Shown: positions 17,507 to 26,490 of the stretch, one piece after another
How positions within the stretch are numbered: the stretch's first letter is position 1
How the letters are laid out: each line of letters opens with the position of its first letter
Source: Cupriavidus basilensis OR16
GTDB lineage: Bacteria; Pseudomonadota; Gammaproteobacteria; Burkholderiales; Burkholderiaceae
Length of the DNA: 64,000 nucleotides
Reading direction: 5' to 3'
Assembly: GCF_000243095.1 (NCBI RefSeq)
Contig: NZ_AHJE01000015.1
Location: 19,112 to 83,111 of the forward strand
Notes under the pieces: generated by a model
Seen by the model: the letters and a program-made list of their open reading frames with translations, nothing else
Told to the model about the DNA's origin: nothing
Databases searched by the model: none
Translations under genes and position numbers: made by a program

Positions 17507-17540
17507 TCCCACCCCGCTTTCGTACCAGACGGACCCAGAC

Positions 17541-18236
17541 ATGACCGAATTCGTTATCCAGCCCGCCGCGCAGGCAAGTGTCGCCGTGGCCGGCAGCAGC
17601 GCCCGCTTTCCCATCCGCCGCGTGTTCTGCGTCGGCCGCAACTACGCCGCGCACGCGCGCGAGATGGGCAATGACCCTGACCGGGATCCGCCGTTCTTCT
17701 TCACCAAGCCGGCCGACGCCGTCGTGGCTGCCGAAGGCACGGTAGCGTATCCGCCGCTCACGGAAAACCTGCACCACGAGATCGAACTGGTAGTGGCGAT
17801 CGGCAAGGGCGGCGCGGACATCAAGCCCGAGCAAGCACTCGACCTGGTCTGGGGCTACGGCGTGGGCGTGGACCTGACCCGCCGCGACCTGCAGGACACC
17901 GCCAAGAAGATGAGCCGCCCGTGGGACTGGTCCAAGAGCTTTGACGCCTCCGGCCCGTGCGGCCCGCTGCACCCCGTGGCCAGCATCGGCCATCCCAGCG
18001 CAGGCCCGGTGTGGCTCAAGGTCAACGGCGAGGCGCGCCAGCAAGGCGACCTGAACGAGCTGATCTGGCCTGTGGCCGACGTCATTGCCTATGTGTCGCA
18101 AAGCGTGACCCTGGCGCCGGGCGACCTGATCTTCACGGGCACGCCGGCCGGCGTCGGCGCGCTGCAGCCCGGCGACGAAGTGACGGCCGGTGTGGCCGGT
18201 GTTGGCGAGATCGCTTTCCGCGTGGGCAAGCGTTAA
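17541..18236 (+). CDS. Fumarylacetoacetate hydrolase family protein
   Basis: FAH-superfamily enzyme of 231 aa that cleaves C-C bonds in acylpyruvates or decarboxylates/hydrates 2-oxo acids using a divalent metal. The metal site is visible as HHEIELVVAIG (Glu-x-Glu, about residues 77-87), the Asp in GYGVGVDLTRRDLQ, and the C-terminal block DLIFTGTPAGVGALQPGD. SFDASGPCGP is the usual middle motif. It lost its natural upstream promoter with the deletion in front of it. Its expression now depends on whatever reads through from the left. Confidence 0.9.
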   Translation: MTEFVIQPAAQASVAVAGSSARFPIRRVFCVGRNYAAHAREMGNDPDRDPPFFFTKPADAVVAAEGTVAYPPLTENLHHEIELVVAIGKGGADIKPEQALDLVWGYGVGVDLTRRDLQDTAKKMSRPWDWSKSFDASGPCGPLHPVASIGHPSAGPVWLKVNGEARQQGDLNELIWPVADVIAYVSQSVTLAPGDLIFTGTPAGVGALQPGDEVTAGVAGVGEIAFRVGKR

Positions 18237-18252
18237 GACGTTAGAACGTCTT
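18235..18252. terminator. Inverted repeat after the FAH gene
   Basis: AAGACGTT-AG-AACGTCTT, perfect 8-bp arms overlapping the stop region of the FAH gene. No T run follows, so termination would be weak or Rho-assisted. Confidence 0.35.
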
Positions 18253-18382
18253 GCCTCTGGCAGACATACTATGACGTGGCTCAACGCGAGCCATGTCATG
18301 GCCTCAGCGCGACTCCCGCCTGTCGCGGGCCTCTCCGAGCACACTAACTTTTCCCAAACCGCACTTAACCTTGCCCCTTCGC

Positions 18383-18410
18383 TTGACGACACGCGGGCGA
18401 GGGTTATACT
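18383..18410 (+). promoter_or_regulatory. Promoter of the aldolase operon
   Basis: TTGACG (18383-18388) and TATACT (18405-18410) with a 16-bp spacer, 48 bp before the aldolase start codon. Confidence 0.6.
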
Positions 18411-18427
18411 TGCCCCATGTTGTACGA

Positions 18428-18441
18428 TAACTTATAAGTTA
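18428..18441. promoter_or_regulatory. Palindromic operator of the aldolase operon
   Basis: TAACTTATAAGTTA is a perfect 14-bp palindrome centred about 25 bp past the -10, inside the 5' leader. A TTGTACGA element precedes it. This position suits a repressor, perhaps of the GntR type that often controls sugar-acid genes. No regulator gene is adjacent. Confidence 0.5.
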
Positions 18442-18457
18442 AGCCACTGGAGACACG

Positions 18458-19249
18458 ATGCGCGAGAACCGGATTCGGAAAATGTGGGCGGATGGGCAAG
18501 CTGTCGTCAACGGTTGGCTGTCCATCCCCAGCAGCTTTGCCGCGGAGACCATGGCCCACCAGGGCTGGGACTCCCTCACGGTGGACCTGCAACACGGCGC
18601 GCTGGACTACCGCGATGCCCTTAGCCTGTTCACGGCGATTTCCACCACCGACACCATGCCGGTGGCGCGCGTGCCCTGGAACGAGCCGGGCATCCTGATG
18701 AAGGTGCTCGATGCCGGCGCGTACGGCGTGATCTGCCCGATGATCAACACGCGCGAAGACGCGCAACGCCTGGTCGCCGCCACCCACTACCCGCCGATGG
18801 GCTCGCGCAGCTTCGGGCCGATCCGCGGCATGCTGTATGGCGGCCCCGACTATCCCGAACGCGCCAACGAAACCATCGTCGTCTTCGCGATGATCGAGAC
18901 CAAGCAAGGGCTGGATAACCTGGACGACATCCTGTCGGTCAAGGGGCTCGATGCCGTTTATATCGGCCCATCCGACTTGTCGCTGGCGCTCGGTTGCCGC
19001 CCGACCTTCGACGATGTCGACCCGCCCGTCGCGCAGGCAATCGCGCACGTGGTGGCTCGCGCCAAGGCGCACGGTGTGGTCGCTGGCATCCACAACGGCG
19101 CACCGGAAGCGGCATTGCGCCGGATCGAGCAAGGCTTCCAGTTCGTCACCGTTGGTTCCGACGCGCGCCTGATGGCGGCCGGCGCCCGGCAGGTGGTGAC
19201 GCAGATGCGCGCCGGGCAGGAGGCTGGTGGGCAAGCATCGGGATACTGA
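18458..19249 (+). CDS. HpcH/HpaI-family 2-keto-acid aldolase
   Basis: Class II (metal-dependent) pyruvate aldolase of 263 aa, in the family of GarL and HpaI. Visible are TVDLQHGALDY (about residue 39), VARVPWNEPGILMKVLDAGA, ICPMINT, the metal-binding Glu in MIETKQGLDNLDDI (about 149), and GPSDLSLALG with the second metal ligand Asp. With tartronate semialdehyde reductase and glycerate kinase downstream, the likely substrate is 5-keto-4-deoxyglucarate, split to pyruvate and tartronate semialdehyde (GarL role); this is inference from context. GGAG precedes the ATG. Confidence 0.9.
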   Translation: MRENRIRKMWADGQAVVNGWLSIPSSFAAETMAHQGWDSLTVDLQHGALDYRDALSLFTAISTTDTMPVARVPWNEPGILMKVLDAGAYGVICPMINTREDAQRLVAATHYPPMGSRSFGPIRGMLYGGPDYPERANETIVVFAMIETKQGLDNLDDILSVKGLDAVYIGPSDLSLALGCRPTFDDVDPPVAQAIAHVVARAKAHGVVAGIHNGAPEAALRRIEQGFQFVTVGSDARLMAAGARQVVTQMRAGQEAGGQASGY

Positions 19250-19350
19250 GCCTGATGCCAGGGATTTGAGGCACCGGCATCGCGGTATTCGCTGCGCGGG
19301 CATCCGGCGGCGCGGGCGATGCCAATGATATCGACTAACGGAGAACGAAA

Positions 19351-20241
19351 GTGAAGCTTGGATTTATTGGCCTTGGCATCATGGGCGGCCCGATGGCCGC
19401 CAACCTCATCGCCGGCGGGCACGAAGTCAGCTTGTCCAGCCGCAGCGGCGTGCCGCAATCCCTGCTCGACAGCGGCGGCGTGGCCTGCAACTCCGGCAAG
19501 GAAGTGGCCGAGCGCGCCGACGTGATCTTCCTGATGGTGCCGGACACGCCCCATGTGGAAGCCGCGCTGTTCCAGGAAGGCGGCATTGCCGCGGGACTGA
19601 GCGCCGGCAAGATCGTGGTCGACATGAGCTCGATCTCGCCGATTGCCACCAAGGGATTTGCCGAGCGCGTGAATGCGCTCGGCTGCCAGTACCTGGATGC
19701 GCCGGTGTCTGGCGGCGAGGTCGGCGCCCGCAACGCCACGCTGTCGATCATGGTCGGCGGCCCGCAAGCCGCGTTCGAGACCGTCCGCCCGCTGTTCGAG
19801 CTGATGGGCAAGAACATCACGCTGGTGGGCGACAACGGCGCGGGGCAAACCGCCAAGGTGGCCAACCAGATCATCGTGGCGTTGAATATCGAGGCCGTCG
19901 CCGAGGCCCTGCTGTTCGCCTCCAAGGCCGGGGCGGATCCGGCGCGCGTGCGCCAGGCGCTGATGGGCGGCTTTGCGTCCTCCAAGGTGCTGGAAGTACA
20001 CGGCGAGCGCATGATCAAGCGCACGTTCGACCCGGGCTTTCGCATCGGGCTGCACCAGAAGGACCTGAACCTTGCGCTGTCGAACGCGCGCGAGATGGGC
20101 GTGGCGCTGCCGAACACGGCCACTTGCCAGGAGTTGTTCAATACCTGCGCAAGCCATGGCGGCTCGGACTGGGATCACTCCGCGCTGGTCCGCGCGCTGG
20201 AGCTGATGGCAAACCATGAAGTAGCGGCCAAGAAGGACTGA
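19351..20241 (+). CDS. garR: 2-hydroxy-3-oxopropionate (tartronate semialdehyde) reductase
   Basis: NAD(P)H-dependent beta-hydroxyacid dehydrogenase of 296 aa that reduces tartronate semialdehyde to D-glycerate. It has the Rossmann start GFIGLGIMGGPMAANL, the substrate-binding DAPVSGGEVGARNATLSI (about residue 117) and the catalytic Lys in GQTAKVANQI (about 170). GGAG lies before the ATG. The 100-bp gap to the aldolase has no terminator, so an operon is likely. Confidence 0.93.
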   Translation: MKLGFIGLGIMGGPMAANLIAGGHEVSLSSRSGVPQSLLDSGGVACNSGKEVAERADVIFLMVPDTPHVEAALFQEGGIAAGLSAGKIVVDMSSISPIATKGFAERVNALGCQYLDAPVSGGEVGARNATLSIMVGGPQAAFETVRPLFELMGKNITLVGDNGAGQTAKVANQIIVALNIEAVAEALLFASKAGADPARVRQALMGGFASSKVLEVHGERMIKRTFDPGFRIGLHQKDLNLALSNAREMGVALPNTATCQELFNTCASHGGSDWDHSALVRALELMANHEVAAKKD

Positions 20242-20363
20242 GGGCACGCCACTGCCTGCAGTCGTTGTCATCGGGGCGGCACCTGCGGCCGCCCCGCCGC
20301 CCCCTCCCTTTTTCTCGGTATGGCGTTCGCCTGCGGTGAGCGCCGTTCACCCTGCCTTGCCCC

Positions 20364-21554
20364 ATGCCTAGCCTTCCCGATCCCCTTATCGTCATTGCCC
20401 CCGATTCATTCAAGGGCTCCCTTGGCGCCAACCAGGTCGCCGCCGCCATCGCGGCCGGGATCCGGCGCGCGCTGCCCGAGGCCACGATCCGGCAACGCCC
20501 GATGGCCGACGGCGGCGAAGGCACCATCGACGCGATGCTGGCCGCCGGCGGCCAGCGCGCCAGCCTGGCCGTGCGCGGGGCGCACGGCGTCGCGCGCACG
20601 GCCACGGTAGCGCTGCTTGCGGGCGACCGCGCCGTGATCGAGTCCGCGGAGATCGTCGGCATCACCGACCCGGCGGGCATGGCCTGTCCCGTGACACAAC
20701 GCTCCACCGCCGGCCTCGGCGATGCCATCAAGGCGCTGCTCGACCTGGGCGTGCGCGAGATCTTCATCGGCCTTGGCGGCAGCAGCACGAACGATGGCGG
20801 CGCCGGCCTGCTGCATGGCCTGGGCATGCGCCTGCTGGATGCACACGGCCGCGACATCGAGCCAACGCCCGCCGCCCTGCCGCAGCTGGCGGCGGTCGAT
20901 AGCAGCCAGCTCGACCCGCGGCTGGCATCCACCAGGCTGGTGGCCATGTGCGATGTCACCAACCCGCTGACCGGGCCGCAGGGCGCCACCGCCGTGTTCG
21001 GCCCGCAAAAAGGCGTCCAAGCGCAGGATGTGGCGGCCATCGATGCCACACTCGCCCGCTACGCGAGCCTGCTTGCGCCGGCACTAGGGCGCTGCGCCAG
21101 GGACGCGGCAGGCGCGGGAGCGGCCGGCGGGCTCGGCTACGCCTTGCTGATGCTTGGTGCGCAGATGCGCCCGGGCGCCGACATCGTCGCGGACTGCGTA
21201 GGCCTCGACGGCGCGCTGGCAGGCGCCGACTGGCTGATCACCGGCGAGGGGCGCAGCGATGTGCAGACGCTAAGCGGCAAGGCGCCGTTGATCGCCTGCC
21301 AGCGCGCCCACGCCTGCGGCGTGCCGGCCACCCTGCTCTGCGGCGCCATCGACCCCGCTGCGCTGCCGGCCCTGGGGGCACATTTCACCGGTTGCTTCTC
21401 CCTGGCACCCGGCCCGATCACCGTCGAGCAGGCCATGGCCAGCGCAAGCGCTTTGCTAGCGGATGCTGCGGAGCAGATGGCAAGGCTGCGTTTCACCAGT
21501 ACCCACCCGCTCGAGCACCGACGCCCGCGCCAGGCGGGCGAGGCCTTGCCCTGA
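20364..21554 (+). CDS. garK: Glycerate 2-kinase (GarK/GlxK type)
   Basis: Glycerate kinase of 396 aa that phosphorylates D-glycerate to 2-phosphoglycerate, feeding glycolysis. Family signatures are IAPDSFKGSLGA (residues 10-21), RPMADGGEGTIDAM (about 45), GLGGSSTNDGGAGLLHGLG (about 134) and GEGRSDVQTLSGKAP (about 293). Slightly longer than usual through a basic, Pro-rich tail. It completes the three-step route with the aldolase and reductase upstream. Confidence 0.93.
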   Translation: MPSLPDPLIVIAPDSFKGSLGANQVAAAIAAGIRRALPEATIRQRPMADGGEGTIDAMLAAGGQRASLAVRGAHGVARTATVALLAGDRAVIESAEIVGITDPAGMACPVTQRSTAGLGDAIKALLDLGVREIFIGLGGSSTNDGGAGLLHGLGMRLLDAHGRDIEPTPAALPQLAAVDSSQLDPRLASTRLVAMCDVTNPLTGPQGATAVFGPQKGVQAQDVAAIDATLARYASLLAPALGRCARDAAGAGAAGGLGYALLMLGAQMRPGADIVADCVGLDGALAGADWLITGEGRSDVQTLSGKAPLIACQRAHACGVPATLLCGAIDPAALPALGAHFTGCFSLAPGPITVEQAMASASALLADAAEQMARLRFTSTHPLEHRRPRQAGEALP

Positions 21555-21692
21555 ACGCAGCGGCGCTGCCCGCCTGCAAATTCAGAAATTTCCTAAAAGC
21601 CAATGACGGCAGAAGCAGTATGCTTTTACGAGTCCGCCACTCTCGCATGAAGCAGGCGGCCTCCTCTTGCCTCCCCTCTCTAAGGAGCTTGC

Positions 21693-22046
21693 ATGCGTCC
21701 TAGCGCCCGAGCCGGTCCCAGCCCGCCTGACTCCCTCCTCGCCATCAGCAAGCAAGGCGATCTCATCGCCGAGCTGATCGGCATGACCCGCCCCGCCAAT
21801 GCCGAGGAACAACCCCGCGTCCGCGAACTGATCGACCAGATCGGCGCGCAGGACCGCGGCCTGCGCGAGCGCATGGCCGACCATTGCGCGGAGCTGCAAA
21901 GCGTCAGCGCCGCGCTCGATAGCCTGCTGCATCTGGCGGAACTGCACAGCGAGAAGACGGAGGAGGCGTACGGCTTGTATTGCTTGCTCAAGTTGCTGAA
22001 GCTGCAGCTCGATGAGGCGGTGGGAGAGTTGGCTGGCATGGCCTGA
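21693..22046 (+). CDS. DUF1484-like small helical protein
   Basis: A 117-aa soluble protein, mostly alpha-helical and rich in Leu and Glu (RMADHCAELQSVSAALDSLL; EEAYGLYCLLKLLKLQL). It resembles the short DUF1484 proteins that are common in Ralstonia and Cupriavidus and have no known function; this assignment is from memory of the family. AAGGAG lies 6 bases before the ATG. It stands alone between the glycerate kinase and the convergent MarR gene. Confidence 0.7.
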   Translation: MRPSARAGPSPPDSLLAISKQGDLIAELIGMTRPANAEEQPRVRELIDQIGAQDRGLRERMADHCAELQSVSAALDSLLHLAELHSEKTEEAYGLYCLLKLLKLQLDEAVGELAGMA

Positions 22047-22097
22047 GACGCCTGCGCCAGGTTGGGGCCTTGGCCAGGTCCTGGGGCGGCGCCACGC

Positions 22098-22132
22098 CGA
22101 TCAACGATCAACGATCAACGATCAACGATCAA
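22098..22132. repeat. Tandem repeat, 7-bp unit, 5 copies
   Basis: Five perfect copies of cgatcaa. The array runs into the last codons and stop of the MarR gene, so a change in copy number would alter its C-terminus. Confidence 0.9.
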
Positions 22133-22565
22133 CGAGCGTGCCCAGGTTTTGCCGCACACGCTGGAGCAGGCCGATCAATTGCTCCCGCTCCGGCTCGCTG
22201 AGCCCGGCCAGCGCCTCCGCCGCAACCTCGTCGCCGACCCGCCGGGCCTTGTCCAGTGCTTTTTCCGCCTTGGGCGTCATGCGCACCACGCGCTCGCGGC
22301 GGTCTTCCGGGTTGGGCACGCGTTCGATCCAGCCGCCCTCTTCCATCCGGTCAAGCAAGCGTCCCGCCGAGATCGCGGCGACTTCGAGCAGTTCCGCCAG
22401 CCGCACCTGGTTGACTTCACCGTAGTGCGACAGGTAGGCGAGTGCGCGGCATTGTGCCCGGGTGAGGTCGAGGGACGACTTGGCCAGTTCGTCGAAGCGC
22501 TTGCCATTGAGGCGGCCAACGTCCGAGACCAGGAAGCCAAAGCGTTTTTCCAGTTTCGTTTCCAT
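22122..22565 (-). CDS. MarR-family transcriptional regulator
   Basis: Winged-helix repressor of 147 aa from the ATG at 22565; a TTG at 22580 would add five residues. The DNA-binding core is LAELLEVAAISAGRLLDRMEE with the wing NPEDRRERVVRMTPKAEKAL. It is divergent from the DHA2 efflux gene 141 bp away and probably represses both, releasing DNA when a toxic phenolic or drug binds. A tandem repeat forms its 3' end. Confidence 0.92.
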   Translation of the reverse strand: METKLEKRFGFLVSDVGRLNGKRFDELAKSSLDLTRAQCRALAYLSHYGEVNQVRLAELLEVAAISAGRLLDRMEEGGWIERVPNPEDRRERVVRMTPKAEKALDKARRVGDEVAAEALAGLSEPEREQLIGLLQRVRQNLGTLVDR

Positions 22566-22621
22566 GGCGCGATTGTACAAAGATCTCTGTCAGGCAAGCC
22601 GCCACACCAGCAAGAAGCGGC

Positions 22622-22661
22622 TTGCCAGACTTCGGCGCAGCCTTATAATAAGCATGCTTAT
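22622..22661 (+). promoter_or_regulatory. DHA2 promoter with MarR operator
   Basis: CTTGCC (22622-22627), 16 bp, then TATAAT (22644-22649). The perfect palindrome ATAAGCATGCTTAT (22648-22661) overlaps the -10 and start site, the classic place for MarR repression. Confidence 0.6.
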
Positions 22662-22706
22662 CATCTGGCCGCTCCAACCCCACCCCTCCAGCAGGTTGTC
22701 TTATCC

Positions 22707-24245
22707 ATGTCTTCGCAAGCGGTAGCCGGGCACGCAGAATTGCCGCTCAACCGGCCCATGATCACCATCGCCATCATGGCCGCGACCCTGATCCAGACAC
22801 TCGACAGCACCATCGCCAACGTGGCGCTGCCGCACATGCAAGGCAGCCTGTCGGCGTCGCAGGACGAGATCACCTGGGTGCTGACCTCGTACATCGTTGC
22901 TGCCGCGATCGCCACGCCGCTCACCGGCTGGCTGTCCGACCGGCTCAGCGTCAAGCGCCTGCTGGCCATCTCGATCACCGGCTTCACCATTGCCTCGGCG
23001 TTCTGCGGGATGTCGGACACGCTGGCGCAGATCGTGGCGTCGCGGCTGCTGCAGGGCATTTTCGGGGCGTCGCTGGTGCCGCTATCGCAATCCATCCTGC
23101 TGGATATCAACCCCCGCGAGAAGCAGGGGCAGGCGATGGCGGTGTGGGGCATGGGCGTGATGGTGGGGCCCATCCTGGGCCCCACGCTGGGCGGCTGGCT
23201 GACCGACAGCTATAACTGGCGATGGGTGTTTTTCATCAACGTGCCGATTGGCGCATTCGCGTTGTTCGGCGTGATGTCCTTCCTGCCCAACCGGGCGCCG
23301 GCGCGGGCCGTGAAGTTCGATGCGTTCGGCTTCATCACGCTGGGCCTGGCCATTGGCGCGCTCCAGGCCATGCTCGACCGCGGCGAACAGCTCGACTGGT
23401 TCGGCTCGCTGGAGATCCGCATCGAGGCCATCCTGGCGGGGGTCAGCTTCCTGTATTTCCTGGCGCACACCGCCACGGCCGGGCCCACGTCATTCTTCCG
23501 GTACCCGTTGCTCAAGGACCGCAACTTTGCCACCGGCGCCTGCTTTATCTTCGTGATCGGCGCGGTCATGTACGCCACCCGCGCCTTGCTGCCGCCAATG
23601 TTGCAGAACCTGATGGGCTATCCGGTGGCCACCACCGGGCTGGTCACCGCGCCAAGCGGTGCCGGCACCATGCTCTCCATGCTGCTGGCCGGGCGCCTGC
23701 TCAAGCGGATCGACGCGCGCGTTCTGCTGCTCGCGGGTTTCCTGATTTCCGCGTTCGCGCTGTGGCAGATGATGCAGTACACCGTGGTGCTGTCGGTGTC
23801 CGATATCGTCTGGCCCGGCATCATCCAGGGCTTTGGCCTGGGGCTGGTGTTCGTGCCGCTGAGCGCGCTGACGTTCTCCACGCTGTCGCCGGCGCTGCGC
23901 GCGGACGGCACGGCCACCTACAGCCTGATGCGCAATATCGGCAGCAGCATCGGCATCTCCGTGATCCAGACCTTGATGACGCGCAACACGCAGGTGGCCC
24001 ACGCCGACCTGGCGGCCAATGTGAGCGTGTACAACCCGGCCCTGCAATCGCTGCTGGCAAGCGGCTCGCGCTACGACCTGGCCATGCTCAACCAGTCGAT
24101 CAACCAGCAGGCCGCAATGATCGCCTACCTCAACGATTTCAAGGTCATGTTCCTTGCCACGCTGCTGGTGGTGCCGCTCATCCTGCTGATCAAGCCCACG
24201 CGCCACGCCAGCGACGATGCCGTCGCGCATGCGGCCATGGATTGA
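22707..24245 (+). CDS. DHA2-family (EmrB/QacA) multidrug efflux transporter
   Basis: Inner-membrane proton-driven exporter of 512 aa with 14 predicted membrane segments. Motif D1, LDSTIANVALPHM, and motif A, GWLSDRLSVKRLL, identify the DHA2 group. Motif C is GPILGPTLGGW. It lacks the adjacent EmrA-type adaptor and outer-membrane channel genes. Regulated by the divergent MarR protein. Confidence 0.92.
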   Translation: MSSQAVAGHAELPLNRPMITIAIMAATLIQTLDSTIANVALPHMQGSLSASQDEITWVLTSYIVAAAIATPLTGWLSDRLSVKRLLAISITGFTIASAFCGMSDTLAQIVASRLLQGIFGASLVPLSQSILLDINPREKQGQAMAVWGMGVMVGPILGPTLGGWLTDSYNWRWVFFINVPIGAFALFGVMSFLPNRAPARAVKFDAFGFITLGLAIGALQAMLDRGEQLDWFGSLEIRIEAILAGVSFLYFLAHTATAGPTSFFRYPLLKDRNFATGACFIFVIGAVMYATRALLPPMLQNLMGYPVATTGLVTAPSGAGTMLSMLLAGRLLKRIDARVLLLAGFLISAFALWQMMQYTVVLSVSDIVWPGIIQGFGLGLVFVPLSALTFSTLSPALRADGTATYSLMRNIGSSIGISVIQTLMTRNTQVAHADLAANVSVYNPALQSLLASGSRYDLAMLNQSINQQAAMIAYLNDFKVMFLATLLVVPLILLIKPTRHASDDAVAHAAMD

Positions 24246-24249
24246 CGCG

Positions 24250-24271
24250 CCTTTAGCTGGCCTTTAGCTGG
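24250..24271. repeat. 11-bp direct duplication
   Basis: cctttagctgg occurs twice in tandem, between the DHA2 stop and the convergent hydrolase gene. The second copy supplies the hydrolase stop codon. Confidence 0.85.
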
Positions 24272-24941
24272 CGGACCCGGCGATGCGCAGCCGGGTATCG
24301 AGATATTGCGCCACGGCGCGCTGGAATACCGGCAGCTTGCCGGTGAAAAAATGGTTCGCGCCGGGCACTACCACGACCGGCAACGCCTGCGGGCGCGCCC
24401 AGTCGAACACCGCTTGCAGCGGTACATTGGTGTCGTTCTCGCCGTGGATGACAAAGGCATCGGCGGGCACCGTGGGCGTGTCGTAATTGCGCCCGCCGGC
24501 CGCCGGCCCGGCCGGCATGCCGGCCAGGATCAGGTGCGCGGCCGGCTCGCCGCTCTCCAGCAGGCGCTGCGCCACGCGCGTCTGCACATAGGCGCCGAAG
24601 GAAAATCCCGCCAGCGCCAGCGGCAGGCCCGGGTGCGCCGCCTTGATCTGCCGGACCACGGCCTGCACGTCGTCCGTCTCGCCCTCGCCTGCATCGTGGC
24701 TGCCTTGCGTGCCGCCCACACCCCGGAAATTCGGCCGCACGGCAAGGAAGCCGCGTGCCTGGAAGATCCTGGCCAACGCCACCGGGATCTTGTGTTCCGC
24801 GCTGCCGCCCAGCAATGGATGCGGGTGCGCCACGACGGCGATTGCGCGGATCGGGCCTTGCGGCGCATCGGTCAGGGCCTCGATGCGGCCGGCGGCGCCA
24901 TCGAACCAGCGGCGATTGTCTGAGGGAGGAAGCGAGGACAT
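24264..24941 (-). CDS. Alpha/beta hydrolase (dienelactone-hydrolase-like)
   Basis: Cytosolic hydrolase of 225 aa. AHPHPLLGGS near residue 40 and RPNFRGVGGTQG are typical of the small bacterial family often annotated as alpha/beta hydrolase or CocE/NonD-like. The nucleophile elbow reads GFSFGAY (Ser about 114), the acid is in IHGENDTNVPL (Asp about 176), and the His is in PGANHFFTGKL (about 202). The ATG at 24941 is preferred over longer upstream options because they read through the antisense of the GFA gene. Confidence 0.88.
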   Translation of the reverse strand: MSSLPPSDNRRWFDGAAGRIEALTDAPQGPIRAIAVVAHPHPLLGGSAEHKIPVALARIFQARGFLAVRPNFRGVGGTQGSHDAGEGETDDVQAVVRQIKAAHPGLPLALAGFSFGAYVQTRVAQRLLESGEPAAHLILAGMPAGPAAGGRNYDTPTVPADAFVIHGENDTNVPLQAVFDWARPQALPVVVVPGANHFFTGKLPVFQRAVAQYLDTRLRIAGSAS

Positions 24942-25002
24942 AGGGTGGTCGGGGATCAGGCTTGGACGAGACAACCAGGCCAGCCAGCGCTGCGGACAAC
25001 GC

Positions 25003-25020
25003 TGCGGCTTTGAAGCCGCA
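25003..25020. repeat. Inverted repeat between hydrolase and GFA genes
   Basis: TGCGGCTT-TG-AAGCCGCA with perfect 8-bp arms in the divergent region. Could be an operator or an attenuating hairpin. Confidence 0.35.
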
Positions 25021-25181
25021 TTGTAATGCGGGGAGACGGCCGCAGACGATCGCATTGTTCGGCGCCATGCTGGATGCGGCCATCGCAGGCTGACCGCCCT
25101 CGGGGAGCCGCCCTGCAGCCTGCGCCGCTGCCAAGTAGAATGCACTCCGCCATTCACACAACAGGACAGGAGACAACGCCA

Positions 25182-25622
25182 ATGCAGATCCCCGCTACGT
25201 TGGAGTGCCTTTGCGGCCAGGTGCAACTGCGCATTGCCGGAAAACCGGTGGCAAGCGCCAATTGCCATTGCCTGGCTTGCCGGGATTTCTATGCCACACC
25301 GGTGTTCGCCGCCACCGCCTGGGAGCCGACGGACGTGGTGGTGGCGCGCGGCGCGCAACACCTTGCCACCTATCACCATGCGACCCGGCAGCTCCAGCGC
25401 CAGTTTTGCCCGCAGTGCGGCGAGACGCTCTTTGGCATCAACCGGCTGGGCATGTCGGTGATCCCGAACACCCTCTTCGCGCGGGCCTGCGGCGGTGCGC
25501 TGCCGGACGCGCTGCAGCCGGCCATGCACCTGTTCTACCGCCATCGCGTGGTGGAGATCGACGATGCGCTGCCCAAGTACCTCGACGGCTGGGATGGCCC
25601 GGTGCACAAGGCCGGTTTCTGA
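25182..25622 (+). CDS. GFA-family (glutathione-dependent formaldehyde-activating-like) protein
   Basis: Zinc-binding beta-rich protein of 146 aa. The metal/thiol cysteines are all present: CLCG (residues 10-13), CHCLAC (about 31-36) and CPQCG (about 81). Most members are uncharacterised; few are confirmed S-hydroxymethylglutathione synthases. AGGAGA precedes the ATG. Confidence 0.88.
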   Translation: MQIPATLECLCGQVQLRIAGKPVASANCHCLACRDFYATPVFAATAWEPTDVVVARGAQHLATYHHATRQLQRQFCPQCGETLFGINRLGMSVIPNTLFARACGGALPDALQPAMHLFYRHRVVEIDDALPKYLDGWDGPVHKAGF

Positions 25623-25843
25623 GCCAGGAGCCCTGATGCGGCCGGAACTGCCAGGCCCCCTAAGCGTGGCCAAGTCCAGCGCGGGGCCGCTGGCGCCTTG
25701 GGCGCGGTTTGCGCGTGTGTCCGCGCTGGGCAGGGCTGGCATGGCGTTCTCTCCAGAAGAGGGCGCCGCCATGGTGGGCGCGCGCGGCGGGAGAACGTTT
25801 CAGCTTGCGGCGAAGTATGGATTGCAGGCCACGCCAGCGCGCA

Positions 25844-26371
25844 TCAAGGCGCCCGGCTGGAATCCCCACCCAGCGGATCCAGCGTGATCTGCACCTGCCG
25901 CAGGATGCCCTGCTTGTCGAAGTAGCAATTGAACAGCGACGACAGGTAGCCGTCCTGGCGGAACCGATAGGACCAGACATCGCGCTGCATCAGCGGGTAG
26001 TACTGCACCGGTTCGAGCGGCTTGCCGAAATGCTCTTCCACGTCGCGCTTGGTCCAGCTGTCGACCTTGGCCTGGTAGATCTCGGAAGCGACCAGCATCT
26101 GCCGGAAGTTCGTGAGTGTTCCGCCGGCATCGAAATCGGCCGCGTAGGCCTCGTAGCCCAGCGGTTGCTTGGAGTAGATCCAGCGCCCGGAACCGTCTGC
26201 CAGCCGGTAGACATCGGTGGGCTCGCCAAAGGCCGCGCGCACGGCGCTTTCCGGGGAGCCGATCAGTTTCTGGCCTTCCTGCACCGGCTGCAGGATGGCG
26301 CAGGCAGGCAGCATCAGCAGGGCGGCCGCGCAGATCAGCCAGCCGCCCATATATTGCGAGGTTGTTTTCAT
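25844..26371 (-). CDS. Putative lipoprotein (SmpA/OmlA-like repeat style)
   Basis: A 175-aa protein with a lipoprotein signal (lipobox LPAC at about residue 24). The mature domain has GSPESAVRAAFGEPTDVYRLADGSGRW, the helix-loop-strand pattern of BamE/SmpA-like lipoproteins, and a second similar half (FGKPLEPVQYYPL...VWSYRF). The function is unknown. The ATG at 26371 gives a compact signal; a TTG at 26389 is in frame. The 220 bp to its left hold no recognisable gene. Confidence 0.75.
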   Translation of the reverse strand: MKTTSQYMGGWLICAAALLMLPACAILQPVQEGQKLIGSPESAVRAAFGEPTDVYRLADGSGRWIYSKQPLGYEAYAADFDAGGTLTNFRQMLVASEIYQAKVDSWTKRDVEEHFGKPLEPVQYYPLMQRDVWSYRFRQDGYLSSLFNCYFDKQGILRQVQITLDPLGGDSSRAP

Positions 26372-26490
26372 GGCATTCAGGAGTGGCAATCGCCATGCCC
26401 GGCACGGCGTCCAAGGCTGGAATATAGAGCATTCCCCGCTGCCACGCCGGAGAGCGACAATACGCTATCGCCACCCTTGCCACCCTTGCC

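Noticed and set aside
16875..17540. A long plus-strand frame leading into the FAH gene, as an N-terminal domain
   Set aside because: It is the antisense of the LysR gene, Ser/Arg-rich with no domain. The FAH family starts at the ATG at 17541.
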